64,000 nucleotides of DNA, taken from assembly GCF_002270055.1 (NCBI RefSeq), contig NZ_NIBG01000003.1, positions 168,083 through 232,082 of the forward strand, written 5' to 3'. A program made the position numbers and the translations under genes. The notes beneath the pieces were generated by a model. The model made no database searches. It was not told the DNA's origin and saw nothing but the letters and a program-made list of their open reading frames with translations. This DNA comes from Anaeromicrobium sediminis (lineage in GTDB: Bacteria; Bacillota; Clostridia; Peptostreptococcales; Thermotaleaceae). The first letter of the stretch is position 1. The number at the start of each line of letters is the position of its first letter. Shown here piece by piece: positions 1 to 8,587 of this stretch.

Positions 1-1246
1 AGGTATTATACAGACCAAAGCTGATTCTAACCATTCCAGGATGATCAGCAGTGGGATCATCGATTCTCTTTTTTACTTCATCTAATGGGATATGAAGGAG
101 ATTTTGGATGTAGGGTTGTGCACAAAAACAACCGTTTCGCACGGCAATGCCACCTTCATAGGAAAGAATAGTCGCAACCATATGATGGGGAATGCCTTTG
201 ATATTAAATGGGATGATACTGACACGATCACCATAATGTTCTTTATCTCCATACAACTCAATATCAGGTATATTACTAAGTCTTTGTAGAGCATAGGAAG
301 TTAAGTTGTTTTCATACGCTTCTACGTATTTCATATCAATGTAATTTAGTGTTTTAATTGCAGTTGCTAAAGCTACTACGCCTATGATATTTGGAGAACC
401 TGCTTCTTCTTTATGTGGAGGTGCTGACCAACGGATATAGTCATGGGTTACCATATCAACGGTACCTCCACCTACATAGTCTGGATCTCCCTTTTCAAAA
501 GTAGTTTTAGGACCTATAAGAACACCAGTACCAAAGGGAGCATACATTTTGTGGGCAGAAAAAACTAAATAATCAATGTGTTCTAAAGAACCCCAAGGCT
601 TCATGTTTACAGGAACATGTGGAACAAGCTGTGCACCATCTACAAGGATTTTGGCATGATACTTATGAACGAGAGTAGCAATTTTGTGAATAGGATTTTT
701 ATACCCTGTAACATTAGAAGCGCCTGTAATAGTTACAAGTGCAGTAGATCCATCATATTTTTTTAGCTTATGTTCTAGATCTTTTAAGCAAAGCCTACCG
801 TTTTCATCAAGGGCAATATAGTCCACTTGGTATTTGTTGCGCCAAGGTAGATCATTAGAATGATGTTCCATGCAGGTGGATAGCACAACACATTTCTTAT
901 GATCTTCACAGAGTCGATAGGATAGCTTATTAATGGCCTCGGTTGTATTTTTTACAAAGATGACTGTATCTCTTTTGGGATCTGATTTTACAAATTTTCC
1001 AACGATTTCTCTAGACTTTTCATAGAGGCTTGATGAAAATTGTGATTTATAACCAGTTCCACGGTGAATAGAAGAATACCATGGTGAAAAATCAATAATC
1101 TCTTGTATGACAGAGGAGAAAGGTGGCGTTGTGGCAGCATTATCAAAATTTATTGCTTTAACAAAAGCACCATTAGATAAAGGAACTTTCATATCTACAC
1201 CAACGACAAGATTCCTCAAATTTACAGGATGCCTGAAGAAATCCAT
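1..1246 (-). CDS. Class-V aminotransferase / cysteine desulfurase-like PLP enzyme (3' end outside window)
   Basis: About 415 residues are visible from an ATG at 1246; the C-terminus runs off the window. Fold-type I PLP motifs are clear: DNAATT near residue 35, HRGTG near 60, a T-E-A-I-N-K segment, and VDGAQ followed by FSAHKMYAPFG, whose Lys should carry PLP. A late Cys-rich stretch (RNGCFCAQP) resembles the catalytic-loop region of cysteine desulfurases. The family takes sulfur or amino groups from cysteine or related substrates. It could be a desulfurase, a selenocysteine lyase-like enzyme or another class-V aminotransferase; the substrate cannot be fixed. Family call is firm, exact role is not. 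Confidence 0.85.
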   Translation of the reverse strand, partial: MDFFRHPVNLRNLVVGVDMKVPLSNGAFVKAINFDNAATTPPFSSVIQEIIDFSPWYSSIHRGTGYKSQFSSSLYEKSREIVGKFVKSDPKRDTVIFVKNTTEAINKLSYRLCEDHKKCVVLSTCMEHHSNDLPWRNKYQVDYIALDENGRLCLKDLEHKLKKYDGSTALVTITGASNVTGYKNPIHKIATLVHKYHAKILVDGAQLVPHVPVNMKPWGSLEHIDYLVFSAHKMYAPFGTGVLIGPKTTFEKGDPDYVGGGTVDMVTHDYIRWSAPPHKEEAGSPNIIGVVALATAIKTLNYIDMKYVEAYENNLTSYALQRLSNIPDIELYGDKEHYGDRVSIIPFNIKGIPHHMVATILSYEGGIAVRNGCFCAQPYIQNLLHIPLDEVKKRIDDPTADHPGMVRISFGLYNT

Positions 1247-1475
1247 AAAAGCTCACCTACTTATAGCGTTTTAATAATTATTTTATTCATCTATATAAAA
1301 ATGGTGATAAATTTTAGAATAAAGCATAAATAATTTAACGGGCCAATATGAATTCATTAAAATTTATCACTTTTTTACTTGATCTCCACCTGAAATTAAT
1401 AGTGCTGTAGCTTAATAAAAATAAATGGAGGGAGGTTCATAGGAGGATTATGTCCAGTTTTTATAGAAATGGTAA

Positions 1476-1640
1476 TATTATGTAAAATTCTATTTTAGAA
1501 ATAATTTAGAGTTTCATAAAAAATTAAGACAAAATAGGGTAGCAGTATCTAAGGAGAATGAATCTACCATAGGATTTTATCCAATACCTTATATAAGCAA
1601 TAGAAATGTTAGAATGATTTATGCAGTATTAAAATTATAA
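1476..1640 (+). pseudogene. C-terminal remnant of a GNAT acetyltransferase
   Basis: The open stretch ending in TAA at 1638-1640 reads VAVSKENESTIGFY, nearly the same as VTVSQENESTIGFY near the C-terminus of the intact GNAT at 2529-3005. The following segment has lost the usual KKLGF motif. No start codon or N-terminal acetyl-CoA region precedes it and a stop codon lies just upstream at 1473-1475. I infer a decayed relative of the downstream gene. Confidence 0.6.
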
Positions 1641-1657
1641 GAAAATGAGGGAGAAAA

Positions 1658-2497
1658 ATGAAATTAAAAGTACTGATAGATAATAATACTTTAATAGATC
1701 GCTACTTTATTGGAGAGCCTGGAGTAGCCTATTTTATTCAAGATGGTGATGTAAATATTTTATTTGATACAGGATATACAGATGCATTTATTAAGAATGC
1801 ACAGAAAATGAACGTAAATCTTATGAATTTGGATTTTGTAGCTATTTCACATGGCCATATTGATCATACATGGGGGTTAGTACCTCTAACTAGACTTTAT
1901 ACAGAAGCAAAAATAGAAAATATAAATCATAATAAGCCAACACTTATAGCACATCCATATGCATTTTTATATAAGGATTTTAATGATAATGAGGAAATAG
2001 GTTGTATTATGAGCGATGAAAAATTAGGTAAACATTTTAATATGAATTTAAGTAAAGACCCTGTATGGTTAACGGAGAAAATAGTTTTTCTTGGAGAAAT
2101 AGAAAGAAAGAATGATTTTGAAAATAAAGTACCAATTGGGAAAGTTGAAGATAAGGGAACGAAAGTAGATGATTATGTAATAGATGATTCTGCTTTAGTT
2201 TATAAATCATCAGAAGGATTAGTAATCATAACGGGATGTTCCCATGCAGGTATTTGTAATATTATTGAATATGCAAAGAAGATTTGTAAAGATGATAGAG
2301 TTGTTGATGTGGTTGGAGGATTCCATTTACTTAATCCTACGGAAGAACAATTAAAAGGGACTATAGAATATTTTGGTCAAGCAGATATAAAGGAAGTTCA
2401 TGCATGTCATTGTACAGATTTAAAGTCGAAGATAGAGTTATCTAAGGTAGTAAATTTAAAAGAAGTAGGTGTAGGTCTAATTCTAGAATACATATAG
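1658..2497 (+). CDS. MBL-fold metallo-hydrolase
   Basis: 279 residues behind a GAGGGAG ribosome binding site. The metal site is visible: SHGHIDHTWG (HxHxDH motif) near residue 64, GCSHAGICN near 190, GGFHLL near 220 and HACHCTD near 250. Length and the GCSHAGI/GGFHL pattern match the MBL subfamily often annotated as dihydropterin-aminobenzene-phosphate synthase-like, in which most bacterial members lack a proven substrate. It binds two metals and acts in the cytosol (no signal peptide). It is followed 31 nt later by a GNAT gene on the same strand, so co-transcription is likely. Confidence 0.85.
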   Translation: MKLKVLIDNNTLIDRYFIGEPGVAYFIQDGDVNILFDTGYTDAFIKNAQKMNVNLMNLDFVAISHGHIDHTWGLVPLTRLYTEAKIENINHNKPTLIAHPYAFLYKDFNDNEEIGCIMSDEKLGKHFNMNLSKDPVWLTEKIVFLGEIERKNDFENKVPIGKVEDKGTKVDDYVIDDSALVYKSSEGLVIITGCSHAGICNIIEYAKKICKDDRVVDVVGGFHLLNPTEEQLKGTIEYFGQADIKEVHACHCTDLKSKIELSKVVNLKEVGVGLILEYI

Positions 2498-2528
2498 ATA
2501 TTTTATATTTAGAGAGAGGGATGAGACT

Positions 2529-3005
2529 ATGGAGTTTAAACACATTGGAAAAAGAGGTATACTTTTCACATTTTTTGACATTCCTTATGATGAGGTTGAA
2601 GTTATAAAGGACCTTTGGGAAAAAAACAGAAAGTATCATGAGAGTACTTCCGAATATTTTAAGGAATTATATAGATCTATTAGATTTGATGAAAGAATCA
2701 AAGCTTTCAGTGTATTTGATAAAGACACAATGAAAATAACTGTGGCAAAAAATAACGATGAATATATTGGATATTGTATATCAACCATAATTGAAGGGAA
2801 GGGAGAACTTCAATCAATACATGTAGATGAGAATAGTAGAGGAAATGGAATTGGGCAAAAACTTGCAGGTAAACATATAGAATGGTTGAAAGAAAAGAAT
2901 TGTGAGGTTATTGGAGTAACAGTATCACAGGAGAATGAATCAACCATAGGGTTTTATAAGAAACTTGGATTTTATCCGAATACTTTATATATGCAACAGA
3001 AATAG
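2529..3005 (+). CDS. GNAT-family N-acetyltransferase
   Basis: 158 residues starting at ATG 2529 after GAGAGAGGGATG. The acetyl-CoA binding motif A appears as LQSIHVDENSRGNGIGQKL (about residues 93-115), followed by the C-terminal ENESTIGFYKKLGF element. The family transfers acetyl groups from acetyl-CoA to amines of small molecules or proteins; the substrate is unknown. It lies immediately downstream of the MBL gene. A decayed relative of its 3' end lies about 0.9 kb upstream (1476-1640). Confidence 0.88.
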   Translation: MEFKHIGKRGILFTFFDIPYDEVEVIKDLWEKNRKYHESTSEYFKELYRSIRFDERIKAFSVFDKDTMKITVAKNNDEYIGYCISTIIEGKGELQSIHVDENSRGNGIGQKLAGKHIEWLKEKNCEVIGVTVSQENESTIGFYKKLGFYPNTLYMQQK

Positions 3006-3131
3006 AAGAGGTAAAATGATTGTGAAGAACAACTACGTGTCTTTATTCAGAGGGGTTTGTGCTTAGAGAGACATACTATAAAGTAGAGAGGTAATTATAT
3101 TATGATATATAACAAAAGGAGATGCAGTGAT

Positions 3132-3569
3132 ATGTATTTGGTAAGTTCTTGCTTAGCGGGAGTTAATTGTAGATACAATGGAAGTAATAGTGAAAACAAA
3201 GTTATAAAGGAGTGGGTAAAAGAAGGAAAAGCTATTGCTATTTGTCCTGAACTAATAGCTGGATTACCTACTCCGAGACCATGTTGTGAAATTGTTATAA
3301 ACAAAAGCGGAAATAAAAAAATAGCTGCTAAAGAAGGACAAGACTTTACGAAAGAATTTATTGAAGGTGCAGAAAAGGCTTTAGAAATAGCTAAAATCAT
3401 AGGTATTAAAAAGGCAATATTACAATCAAAGAGTCCTACTTGTGGCTATGGAATAATATATGATGGAACGTTTTCAGGTAAACTTAAAGAAGGAAATGGT
3501 TTGGCTGCTGAGTTGTTTATTAAAAATGGGATTGAAGTGTATACAGAAAATGATTTAGATAAATTATAA
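3132..3569 (+). CDS. DUF523 family protein
   Basis: 145 residues. The ATG at 3132 is preferred over the in-frame ATG at 3102 because AAAGGAG lies just upstream and because MYLVSSCLAGVNCRYNG is the usual DUF523 N-terminus. Other family marks are CPE (residue about 40), GLPTPRPCCE, and the late SKSPTCGYG motif. The conserved cysteines suggest metal or Fe-S binding, but the function is not established. It is a single gene with no obvious partner. Confidence 0.88.
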   Translation: MYLVSSCLAGVNCRYNGSNSENKVIKEWVKEGKAIAICPELIAGLPTPRPCCEIVINKSGNKKIAAKEGQDFTKEFIEGAEKALEIAKIIGIKKAILQSKSPTCGYGIIYDGTFSGKLKEGNGLAAELFIKNGIEVYTENDLDKL

Positions 3570-3633
3570 TAGCTTCAGCTAACAATACATTTTTGTTAGT
3601 TCACATTGTCTATACCCGAAGGATGAAAAAGAG

Positions 3634-3700
3634 ATAGTTTACAAAATTTACTCTAGTGCTGAAGACAGGAATATGAGTCAGAGTAGATTTTGCAAACTAT
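3634..3700. repeat. 21-bp imperfect inverted repeat
   Basis: The left arm (3634-3654) and right arm (3680-3700) are reverse complements at 19 of 21 positions, separated by 25 nt. It lies between the convergent DUF523 gene (3569) and the minus-strand gene ending at 3760. It could act as a bidirectional terminator, though it lacks a clean T-run, or be a remnant of a small mobile repeat. Confidence 0.6.
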
Positions 3701-3759
3701 TAAATATCAAGAAGGCATTACCTTCTCATTTAGACATAAAATTTTTTTCACTACTTAAC

Positions 3760-4170
3760 TTATTTGAAAAAACTTTTCACCTTTTCTTTAAAGGTTTTAT
3801 TAGCACAATCTTTTTGACACATTTCTAATACCTGCTCTGCAATATTCCTATTCCTACCGCCATAATCGCCATGGACATTTTCTGTACCTGTTATTGCAAC
3901 CAGTACTTTTGTTTCATCATCACCAACTTCTGTCAGCTTAATATAGTATGGAACATATCCGCCACCATGGTTCATAAATGATGCAAAGGTTACACCTCCA
4001 TAAGGTGAAGTAACCCCAAAATAGATTTTCACCCTATGGCCTTCTTCAGTTCTCAAGTCTTCTGTATGCTCAATTTCCCATTTAAGACCTATAAAATTGC
4101 TTTTTAGTTGTTTTTCAATATATCCTAAAGGTTGATCCATAGTAATTTCCATTATTTCAGCTATCTTCAT
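3760..4170 (-). CDS. Hypothetical protein
   Basis: 136 residues, ATG at 4170 with a weak ribosome binding site. No family was recognised. The sequence is soluble-looking, with a glycine-rich middle (SPYGGVTFASFMNHGGGYVPYY) and a Cys-containing, Lys-rich C-terminus (MCQKDCANKTFKEKVKSFFK). There is no signal peptide or membrane helix. It is convergent with the DUF523 gene, separated by the inverted repeat at 3634-3700, and is probably transcribed alone. The 315 nt upstream (4171-4485) show no further gene. Confidence 0.6.
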   Translation of the reverse strand: MKIAEIMEITMDQPLGYIEKQLKSNFIGLKWEIEHTEDLRTEEGHRVKIYFGVTSPYGGVTFASFMNHGGGYVPYYIKLTEVGDDETKVLVAITGTENVHGDYGGRNRNIAEQVLEMCQKDCANKTFKEKVKSFFK

Positions 4171-4485
4171 TTCTATTCACCACTCTTAAATTCTTTATTC
4201 CTGTTACATACTACCATAATTATCCAAAACATAAAAATAGTTTTTTATTATGTGTATCTTTTATAGTAATTAAAATACAGGGGACAGCACTTATATTATA
4301 TGTTAACATTATTAAAAAAGTAAAAAAATGGATTTTGACTTGGGAAAATGTCTTTATACTTTGTACTAACATGCAAAAACCATTTAAGCCTAGTAGAAAT
4401 CTTAGAAAGGCAAAGTAACAAGAATAGCGAATACATAAAGAATATGAACAATAAATATATTAAAGTAAATAAGGGAGGGTGCAAA

Positions 4486-5049
4486 ATGTCCAAAAATACA
4501 GATTCTTATTGCGGATTATATTGTGGAGCTTGTGGTATTCATAGAGCATATAAAACTGGGAAAAAGAGCAGCTTTTCAAAGTTTTGGGATGTGGATACCA
4601 TTAAATTATTTCAAGATTCCCAAAGATTGCCTTATACTGAAAGTGATTTGGAACTTAAGTGCAAGGGTTGCAAATCGGATACTGTATTTGTAAATTGTAG
4701 AAGTTGTGAGATTAAAAATTGTGCAATTGAAAGAGAAATTGAGCATTGCTCTAGTTGTGATGACTATCCTTGTAACATACATAAAAAACAAAGAGAAGGT
4801 GAACGTATTTTACCACATCTTAAAGACCGGAGTAGGAACCTAGAGAGCATTAAAGTTAATGGCGTGGAAACATGGTTAGAAGGAGAAAAAAACAGATGGT
4901 CATGTTCCGCTTGTGGAACTGAATTTTCATGGTATGAAAGAGTTTGCTCCTCCTGTGGGGAAAAATTTAAAAATAGATCATACAAATTTGGTTGGCTTAA
5001 CGGGAAGCTATTTAAGATTGGTATGAAAAGTAGTTCAAAACAAAAGTAG
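4486..5049 (+). CDS. DUF3795 domain protein with C-terminal zinc ribbon
   Basis: 187 residues. The ATG at 4486 follows AAGGGAGG and gives the typical DUF3795 start SYCGLYCGACGIH; a longer frame from 4348 lacks a ribosome binding site. Cysteine clusters occur at about residues 9-15 (CGLYCGAC), 55-80 (CKGCKS, CRSCEIKNC), 88-96 (CSSCDDYPC) and 139-161 (CSACGTEF, CSSCGEKF). The last pair forms a rubredoxin/zinc-ribbon knuckle. Function is unknown, but several metal-binding sites are likely. A GNAT gene follows after 47 nt. Confidence 0.85.
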   Translation: MSKNTDSYCGLYCGACGIHRAYKTGKKSSFSKFWDVDTIKLFQDSQRLPYTESDLELKCKGCKSDTVFVNCRSCEIKNCAIEREIEHCSSCDDYPCNIHKKQREGERILPHLKDRSRNLESIKVNGVETWLEGEKNRWSCSACGTEFSWYERVCSSCGEKFKNRSYKFGWLNGKLFKIGMKSSSKQK

Positions 5050-5096
5050 TATTTAAAAGACATTAGTGATTTTTCAATTAAACAGGGAGGTGCCAT

Positions 5097-5582
5097 ATGG
5101 AAGGGTGTATATTATATAGAGCCATAAAAGATGGTGAAGAAATCGAGGTTTTTAATATAATAAGAAAGGCTTTTAATGAATTTATTTCACCAGAGTATTC
5201 AGACGAAGGTATAGATGAGTTTATGAAATACATTGAGCCTAGTAATATAGCCAATAGGTTAAAGAAAAATCATTTTATGGTAGTGGCCACTGACCAGAAT
5301 AATATAGTAGGGATTATAGAAGTGAGAAATTATAGTCATATTTCATTATATTTTGTGGATAAAAGTTATCAAGGGCATGGCATTGGTAGAGAATTATATG
5401 AAATATCAATAGAAAGATGCAAAATGAGAAATCAGAATTTAGAAAAAATTACGGTGAATTCATCACCATATGCTGCTAATATTTATAAAAAACTAGGGTT
5501 TAAACAGGTAGATTCAGAGAACACAATACATGGCATAAGGTTTATTCCAATGGAATTGGATCTGCTGAAAAAAGATAGATAG
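5097..5582 (+). CDS. GNAT-family N-acetyltransferase
   Basis: 161 residues, ATG at 5097 behind GGGAGGTG. Motif A is YFVDKSYQGHGIGRELYE (about residues 83-100), and a late SSPYAANIYKKLGFK segment completes the GNAT core. The Q-G-H-G-I-G loop binds the acetyl-CoA pyrophosphate. The substrate is unknown. It follows the DUF3795 gene in the same direction and may share its transcript. It is one of five intact GNAT genes in the first 14 kb. Confidence 0.88.
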   Translation: MEGCILYRAIKDGEEIEVFNIIRKAFNEFISPEYSDEGIDEFMKYIEPSNIANRLKKNHFMVVATDQNNIVGIIEVRNYSHISLYFVDKSYQGHGIGRELYEISIERCKMRNQNLEKITVNSSPYAANIYKKLGFKQVDSENTIHGIRFIPMELDLLKKDR

Positions 5583-5606
5583 GGATATTACTTTGGTCTG
5601 AAATAT

Positions 5607-5625
5607 TATTTGCAAACAGCCCACA
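5607..5625 (+). repeat. Left 19-nt direct repeat flanking the SDR gene
   Basis: TATTTGCAAACAGCCCACA. It matches 18 of 19 bases of the copy at 6413-6431 on the other side of the SDR gene. A short hairpin (CCCAC/GTGGG) follows directly. Confidence 0.65.
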
Positions 5626-5658
5626 GTAAGCTCATTAGTGGGAATCAATATTAAAATT

Positions 5659-6384
5659 ATGGGGGTGGAAAAGATAAAAGAGAAAGTATTAATTACTGGT
5701 GGAAATAGAGGATTAGGGTATGAATTGGTAAAAGTTTTTCTAAGAAACGGATATGAGGTATTTGCGGTAGTTAGAAGTATAGAAGGAAAAGGAAAGTTAG
5801 AGAAAGAATTTAAAGAAAACTGTTATCCAATTGTTGCTGACATAAGTTCTGATGATAGTATTAAAATTATAAAGTCTACATTGACAAAATACACTGACCA
5901 AATAGATATATTGATTAATAACGCTGGAATTACAGCGAAAGAGCATGAGATTATGAAAGTTACTACAAATGAGATGAGCAATTTATTTCATATTCATTGT
6001 TTAGGTGTTGTGAGAACAGTCCAAGCCACATTAGAGATGCTATATAACTCAAAGAATCCTAGGATTATAAATGTTTCTTCAAGATTGGGTTCTTTAACAA
6101 AGATGGCATCAGGCGAATTTAAAGGAAGAAATTTTTCTTATTCATATAGAATTGCTAAAGCAGCTCAAAATATGCTAACTATTTGTTTAGATCAAGAACT
6201 AAGAGATAAAGGTATTTACTTAGGAGCAATACATCCTGGTAAATTAAAAACTAATATGGCTGCATCAGATGCTGATATGAACCCGTCTGAAGGGGCAAAT
6301 AATATTTATAATTGGGTTAGCAGTTTAAAGGTGAAAGATAGAGTTGAATTTGTCCAGCCTTTAGTTAATGAATTAGAGTGGTAA
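5659..6384 (+). CDS. Short-chain dehydrogenase/reductase (SDR)
   Basis: About 241 residues. The Rossmann motif TGGNRGLGYE lies at the N-terminus, NNAG near residue 87, the catalytic Ser region NVSSRLGSL near 140, and YSYRIAKAA near 168 provides the Tyr-x3-Lys pair. These are classical SDR features of an NAD(P)H-dependent oxidoreductase. The start is uncertain (ATG 5659, GTG 5665 or GTG 5638) because no ribosome binding site is clearly spaced. The gene sits between two 19-nt direct repeats, so it may have been gained as a unit. Confidence 0.85.
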   Translation: MGVEKIKEKVLITGGNRGLGYELVKVFLRNGYEVFAVVRSIEGKGKLEKEFKENCYPIVADISSDDSIKIIKSTLTKYTDQIDILINNAGITAKEHEIMKVTTNEMSNLFHIHCLGVVRTVQATLEMLYNSKNPRIINVSSRLGSLTKMASGEFKGRNFSYSYRIAKAAQNMLTICLDQELRDKGIYLGAIHPGKLKTNMAASDADMNPSEGANNIYNWVSSLKVKDRVEFVQPLVNELEW

Positions 6385-6412
6385 TTTTAGTGTTAGATAT
6401 ACACTAATGAGC

Positions 6413-6431
6413 TATTTGCAAACAGTCCACA
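6413..6431 (+). repeat. Right 19-nt direct repeat flanking the SDR gene
   Basis: TATTTGCAAACAGTCCACA, the partner of 5607-5625. It overlaps the left arm of the perfect hairpin at 6422-6448. Confidence 0.65.
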
Positions 6432-6448
6432 TAAGACATGTGGACTGT
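6422..6448 (+). terminator. Perfect 11-bp hairpin after the SDR gene
   Basis: ACAGTCCACAT and ATGTGGACTGT are exact reverse complements around a 5-nt loop. There is no T-run after it, so it may be a weak terminator or an RNA-stability element. A degraded version (ATCATGTGGACCGT) appears near 13792. Confidence 0.5.
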
Positions 6449-6498
6449 CCCAATATAAGAAAATTGAGGCGTATCAAAAGTAGGTTAGGAGAAAAAAT

Positions 6499-7377
6499 AT
6501 GAAAAACGGTAAAATAATAAGTTCCTATATGGATATAGAAGTCTATAGAAAAAGTTTTAATGAATTGGCAAAGAACACATTTGGCCTTAATTTTGAAGAA
6601 TGGTATCAGAACGGATATTTGGGGGATAAGTATATTGCCTACTCTTATTTGCAAGATGACAAGATCATTGCAAATGTGTCTGTAAATAAAATGAATCTTG
6701 TTATGGATGGTAAAATTAAGAAAGCTATTCAGATCGGAACTGTTATGACAGATTCTAAATACAGAAATATGGGATTAGCAGCTAAACTTATGAACCATGT
6801 TATTCAAAAATATGAAAACTCATGTGACTTAATTTATCTTTTTGCCAATGATTCAGTCTTAGAATTTTATCCTAAATTTGGATTTGAAAAGATTAGTGAA
6901 AATAGTTATGAGATGGAAGCAAAAGATATAAAGAGAAAAGTTGTCCCTATTAAGAGACTTGATATAAAAAATGAAAATGATAGAGAAAACATAAAAAGGC
7001 TTGTACAAAATAGGAAACCTATATCTGAAAAGTTAGGTATCATCAATGACCAGTGGCCTTTGTTGGTATATTGTTTGTATGAATATAGGAACGATATGTA
7101 CTATCTAATGGAGGATGATAGTATTGTAATAGCTAGAAGAAATGATCATACTTTACATTTGTACGATATTATAAGCCAAAAGCCTATTAACTTAGATGAT
7201 GTTCTAGAAAAAGTAGTAAGGGAAGAGGATGAACGGGTTCAATTTTACTTTATACCTAAAAAAAGTAAATATAATGTGATGCGTGGAGTTGCTGAAAGAA
7301 TAGATGATACATTATTTGTAAGAACAAAAGACCCCTTATGTGATGAAATACTATTCCCTATGACTTCTCATACATAG
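6499..7377 (+). CDS. GNAT-family N-acetyltransferase (large, about 290 aa)
   Basis: 292 residues, ATG at 6499 after AGGAGAAAAA. The N-terminal half holds the GNAT core: IGTVMTDSKYRNMGLAAKLM (about residues 73-93) for acetyl-CoA binding and EFYPKFGFEK near 128. The C-terminal 150 residues form a second domain, which resembles the layout of larger Eis-like two-domain acetyltransferases, although I could not recognise that domain. Cytosolic; substrate unknown. Confidence 0.82.
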   Translation: MKNGKIISSYMDIEVYRKSFNELAKNTFGLNFEEWYQNGYLGDKYIAYSYLQDDKIIANVSVNKMNLVMDGKIKKAIQIGTVMTDSKYRNMGLAAKLMNHVIQKYENSCDLIYLFANDSVLEFYPKFGFEKISENSYEMEAKDIKRKVVPIKRLDIKNENDRENIKRLVQNRKPISEKLGIINDQWPLLVYCLYEYRNDMYYLMEDDSIVIARRNDHTLHLYDIISQKPINLDDVLEKVVREEDERVQFYFIPKKSKYNVMRGVAERIDDTLFVRTKDPLCDEILFPMTSHT

Positions 7378-7477
7378 AATTAATTATTAGGGGAAGATGG
7401 AACATCTCTGCTATATTTATAAAGTAAATTTAATTTGTCTATATATTTTAATAACAAGTATAAAGGTGGTTAAGGGT

Positions 7478-7813
7478 ATGGTTTTTATCAACAATCTTGT
7501 ATATATGTTTTTGATAGCATTAGGAGTGATAATTGGTGCTAGCTTTTTTGCGGGAATTGCAGCTTTGATTAATAATCACCCTCCTCTTAAGACCATGATG
7601 GATATATCCAGTTCAATTAAGATTTGGGCAGTAGCTGTTAGCCTTGGAGGCACATTCTCATCCTTTGAAATCATTGAACAAGGAATATTAAAAGGAGAAA
7701 TTAAATCTGTAGTAAAACAAGTAGCATATATTGTTTCAGCCCTAATAGGAGCAAATCTAGGACAGTTAATTATTAAGCTATTATGGAAGAGTGGTTCTCT
7801 ATGGGGCGAGTAG
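7478..7813 (+). CDS. ytrH: Sporulation membrane protein YtrH
   Basis: 111 residues from ATG 7478, chosen because AAGGTGG precedes it; the in-frame ATG at 7397 would add an atypical 27-residue extension. Hydrophobic helices lie at about residues 7-30 and 83-105, and the central SSIKIWAVAVSLGGTFSSFE segment is characteristic of YtrH. In Bacillus, ytrH and ytrI form a mother-cell sporulation operon. Here the pair is adjacent and overlaps by 31 nt. This is good evidence for a spore-forming host. Confidence 0.85.
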   Translation: MVFINNLVYMFLIALGVIIGASFFAGIAALINNHPPLKTMMDISSSIKIWAVAVSLGGTFSSFEIIEQGILKGEIKSVVKQVAYIVSALIGANLGQLIIKLLWKSGSLWGE

Positions 7814-8274
7814 GTTCAGGAAAGCTAAAATATTTTATTTCAACAATAGCAGGTATTATAATTGGTTGTGTAATCGGATCGTCTATGATTATTGCATTAG
7901 TCAGTTATAGAATTGACAAGTATTATGAAGAAATACGAAAGCTTAACATTGCAATAGAAGCAAAGGATGAACGATTAAAAAAACTTGAACAATCCATTAA
8001 TAGACACAAGCTAATTCTTAAAGACGTAGAGATTGTATTAATACACGAAGGAGATGAAATAGATAAAATTACGATTGAGAAGTATGCGGAAGAGAAATAT
8101 TGCAAATTAGTAGGTCGTGAAGTAAAAACTATTGATATAGATATAATAGGAGAAATTATTGATGGAAGAATTTTTAAAGTAACAAACAAGGAATATAAAC
8201 TGAAAGTAGCTAAGATGTTTTTGTCTGATGTTTTAAAAATTTGGATAGAAACTAAACTAATCAATGATGCTTAA
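7783..8274 (+). CDS. ytrI: Sporulation membrane protein YtrI-like
   Basis: 163 residues. The start lies inside ytrH; ATG 7801 is an alternative. One membrane helix (about residues 17-40, rich in I/G) is followed by a charged coiled-coil region (about 45-75) and a small C-terminal domain. This topology and the overlap with ytrH match the Bacillus ytrHI arrangement, where both proteins are needed for efficient sporulation. Sequence identity to YtrI is inferred mainly from context and topology. Confidence 0.75.
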   Translation: MEEWFSMGRVGSGKLKYFISTIAGIIIGCVIGSSMIIALVSYRIDKYYEEIRKLNIAIEAKDERLKKLEQSINRHKLILKDVEIVLIHEGDEIDKITIEKYAEEKYCKLVGREVKTIDIDIIGEIIDGRIFKVTNKEYKLKVAKMFLSDVLKIWIETKLINDA

Positions 8275-8278
8275 AACA

Positions 8279-8416
8279 ATGAAATATTCAAAGAGTAATA
8301 GTACTCAACTATTTGGCAATTTTTCCACATCACATGGTATAAAAGATAATGAATTCTGGGTAGAGTTTAGAAATAAAAAAATTACTACGAAATACCTTGG
8401 AAAGCAAGACGGGTAA
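8279..8416 (+). CDS. Possible small protein or gene fragment (45 aa)
   Basis: An ATG at 8279 opens 45 codons just after ytrI, with compact content (DNEFWVEFRNKKITTKYL). No clear ribosome binding site is present, so translation would depend on coupling to ytrI. It could equally be a fragment of a lost gene. The following 8417-8587 stretch shows nothing else. Confidence 0.25.
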   Translation: MKYSKSNSTQLFGNFSTSHGIKDNEFWVEFRNKKITTKYLGKQDG

Positions 8417-8587
8417 AGGTATTGTACAGCTCATAACAAACTATTATGGTTTGCAAGCCGGTATAAAGGATTGAAGTAATTAAAAATCAAATTATTATAT
8501 ATCTTTATGTGAGTATTTAGTTTAATTTTATACCCATCTATTCTAGTAATCTCTCATTTTGAATAGATTAAAGTGGGAGGAGATTAG

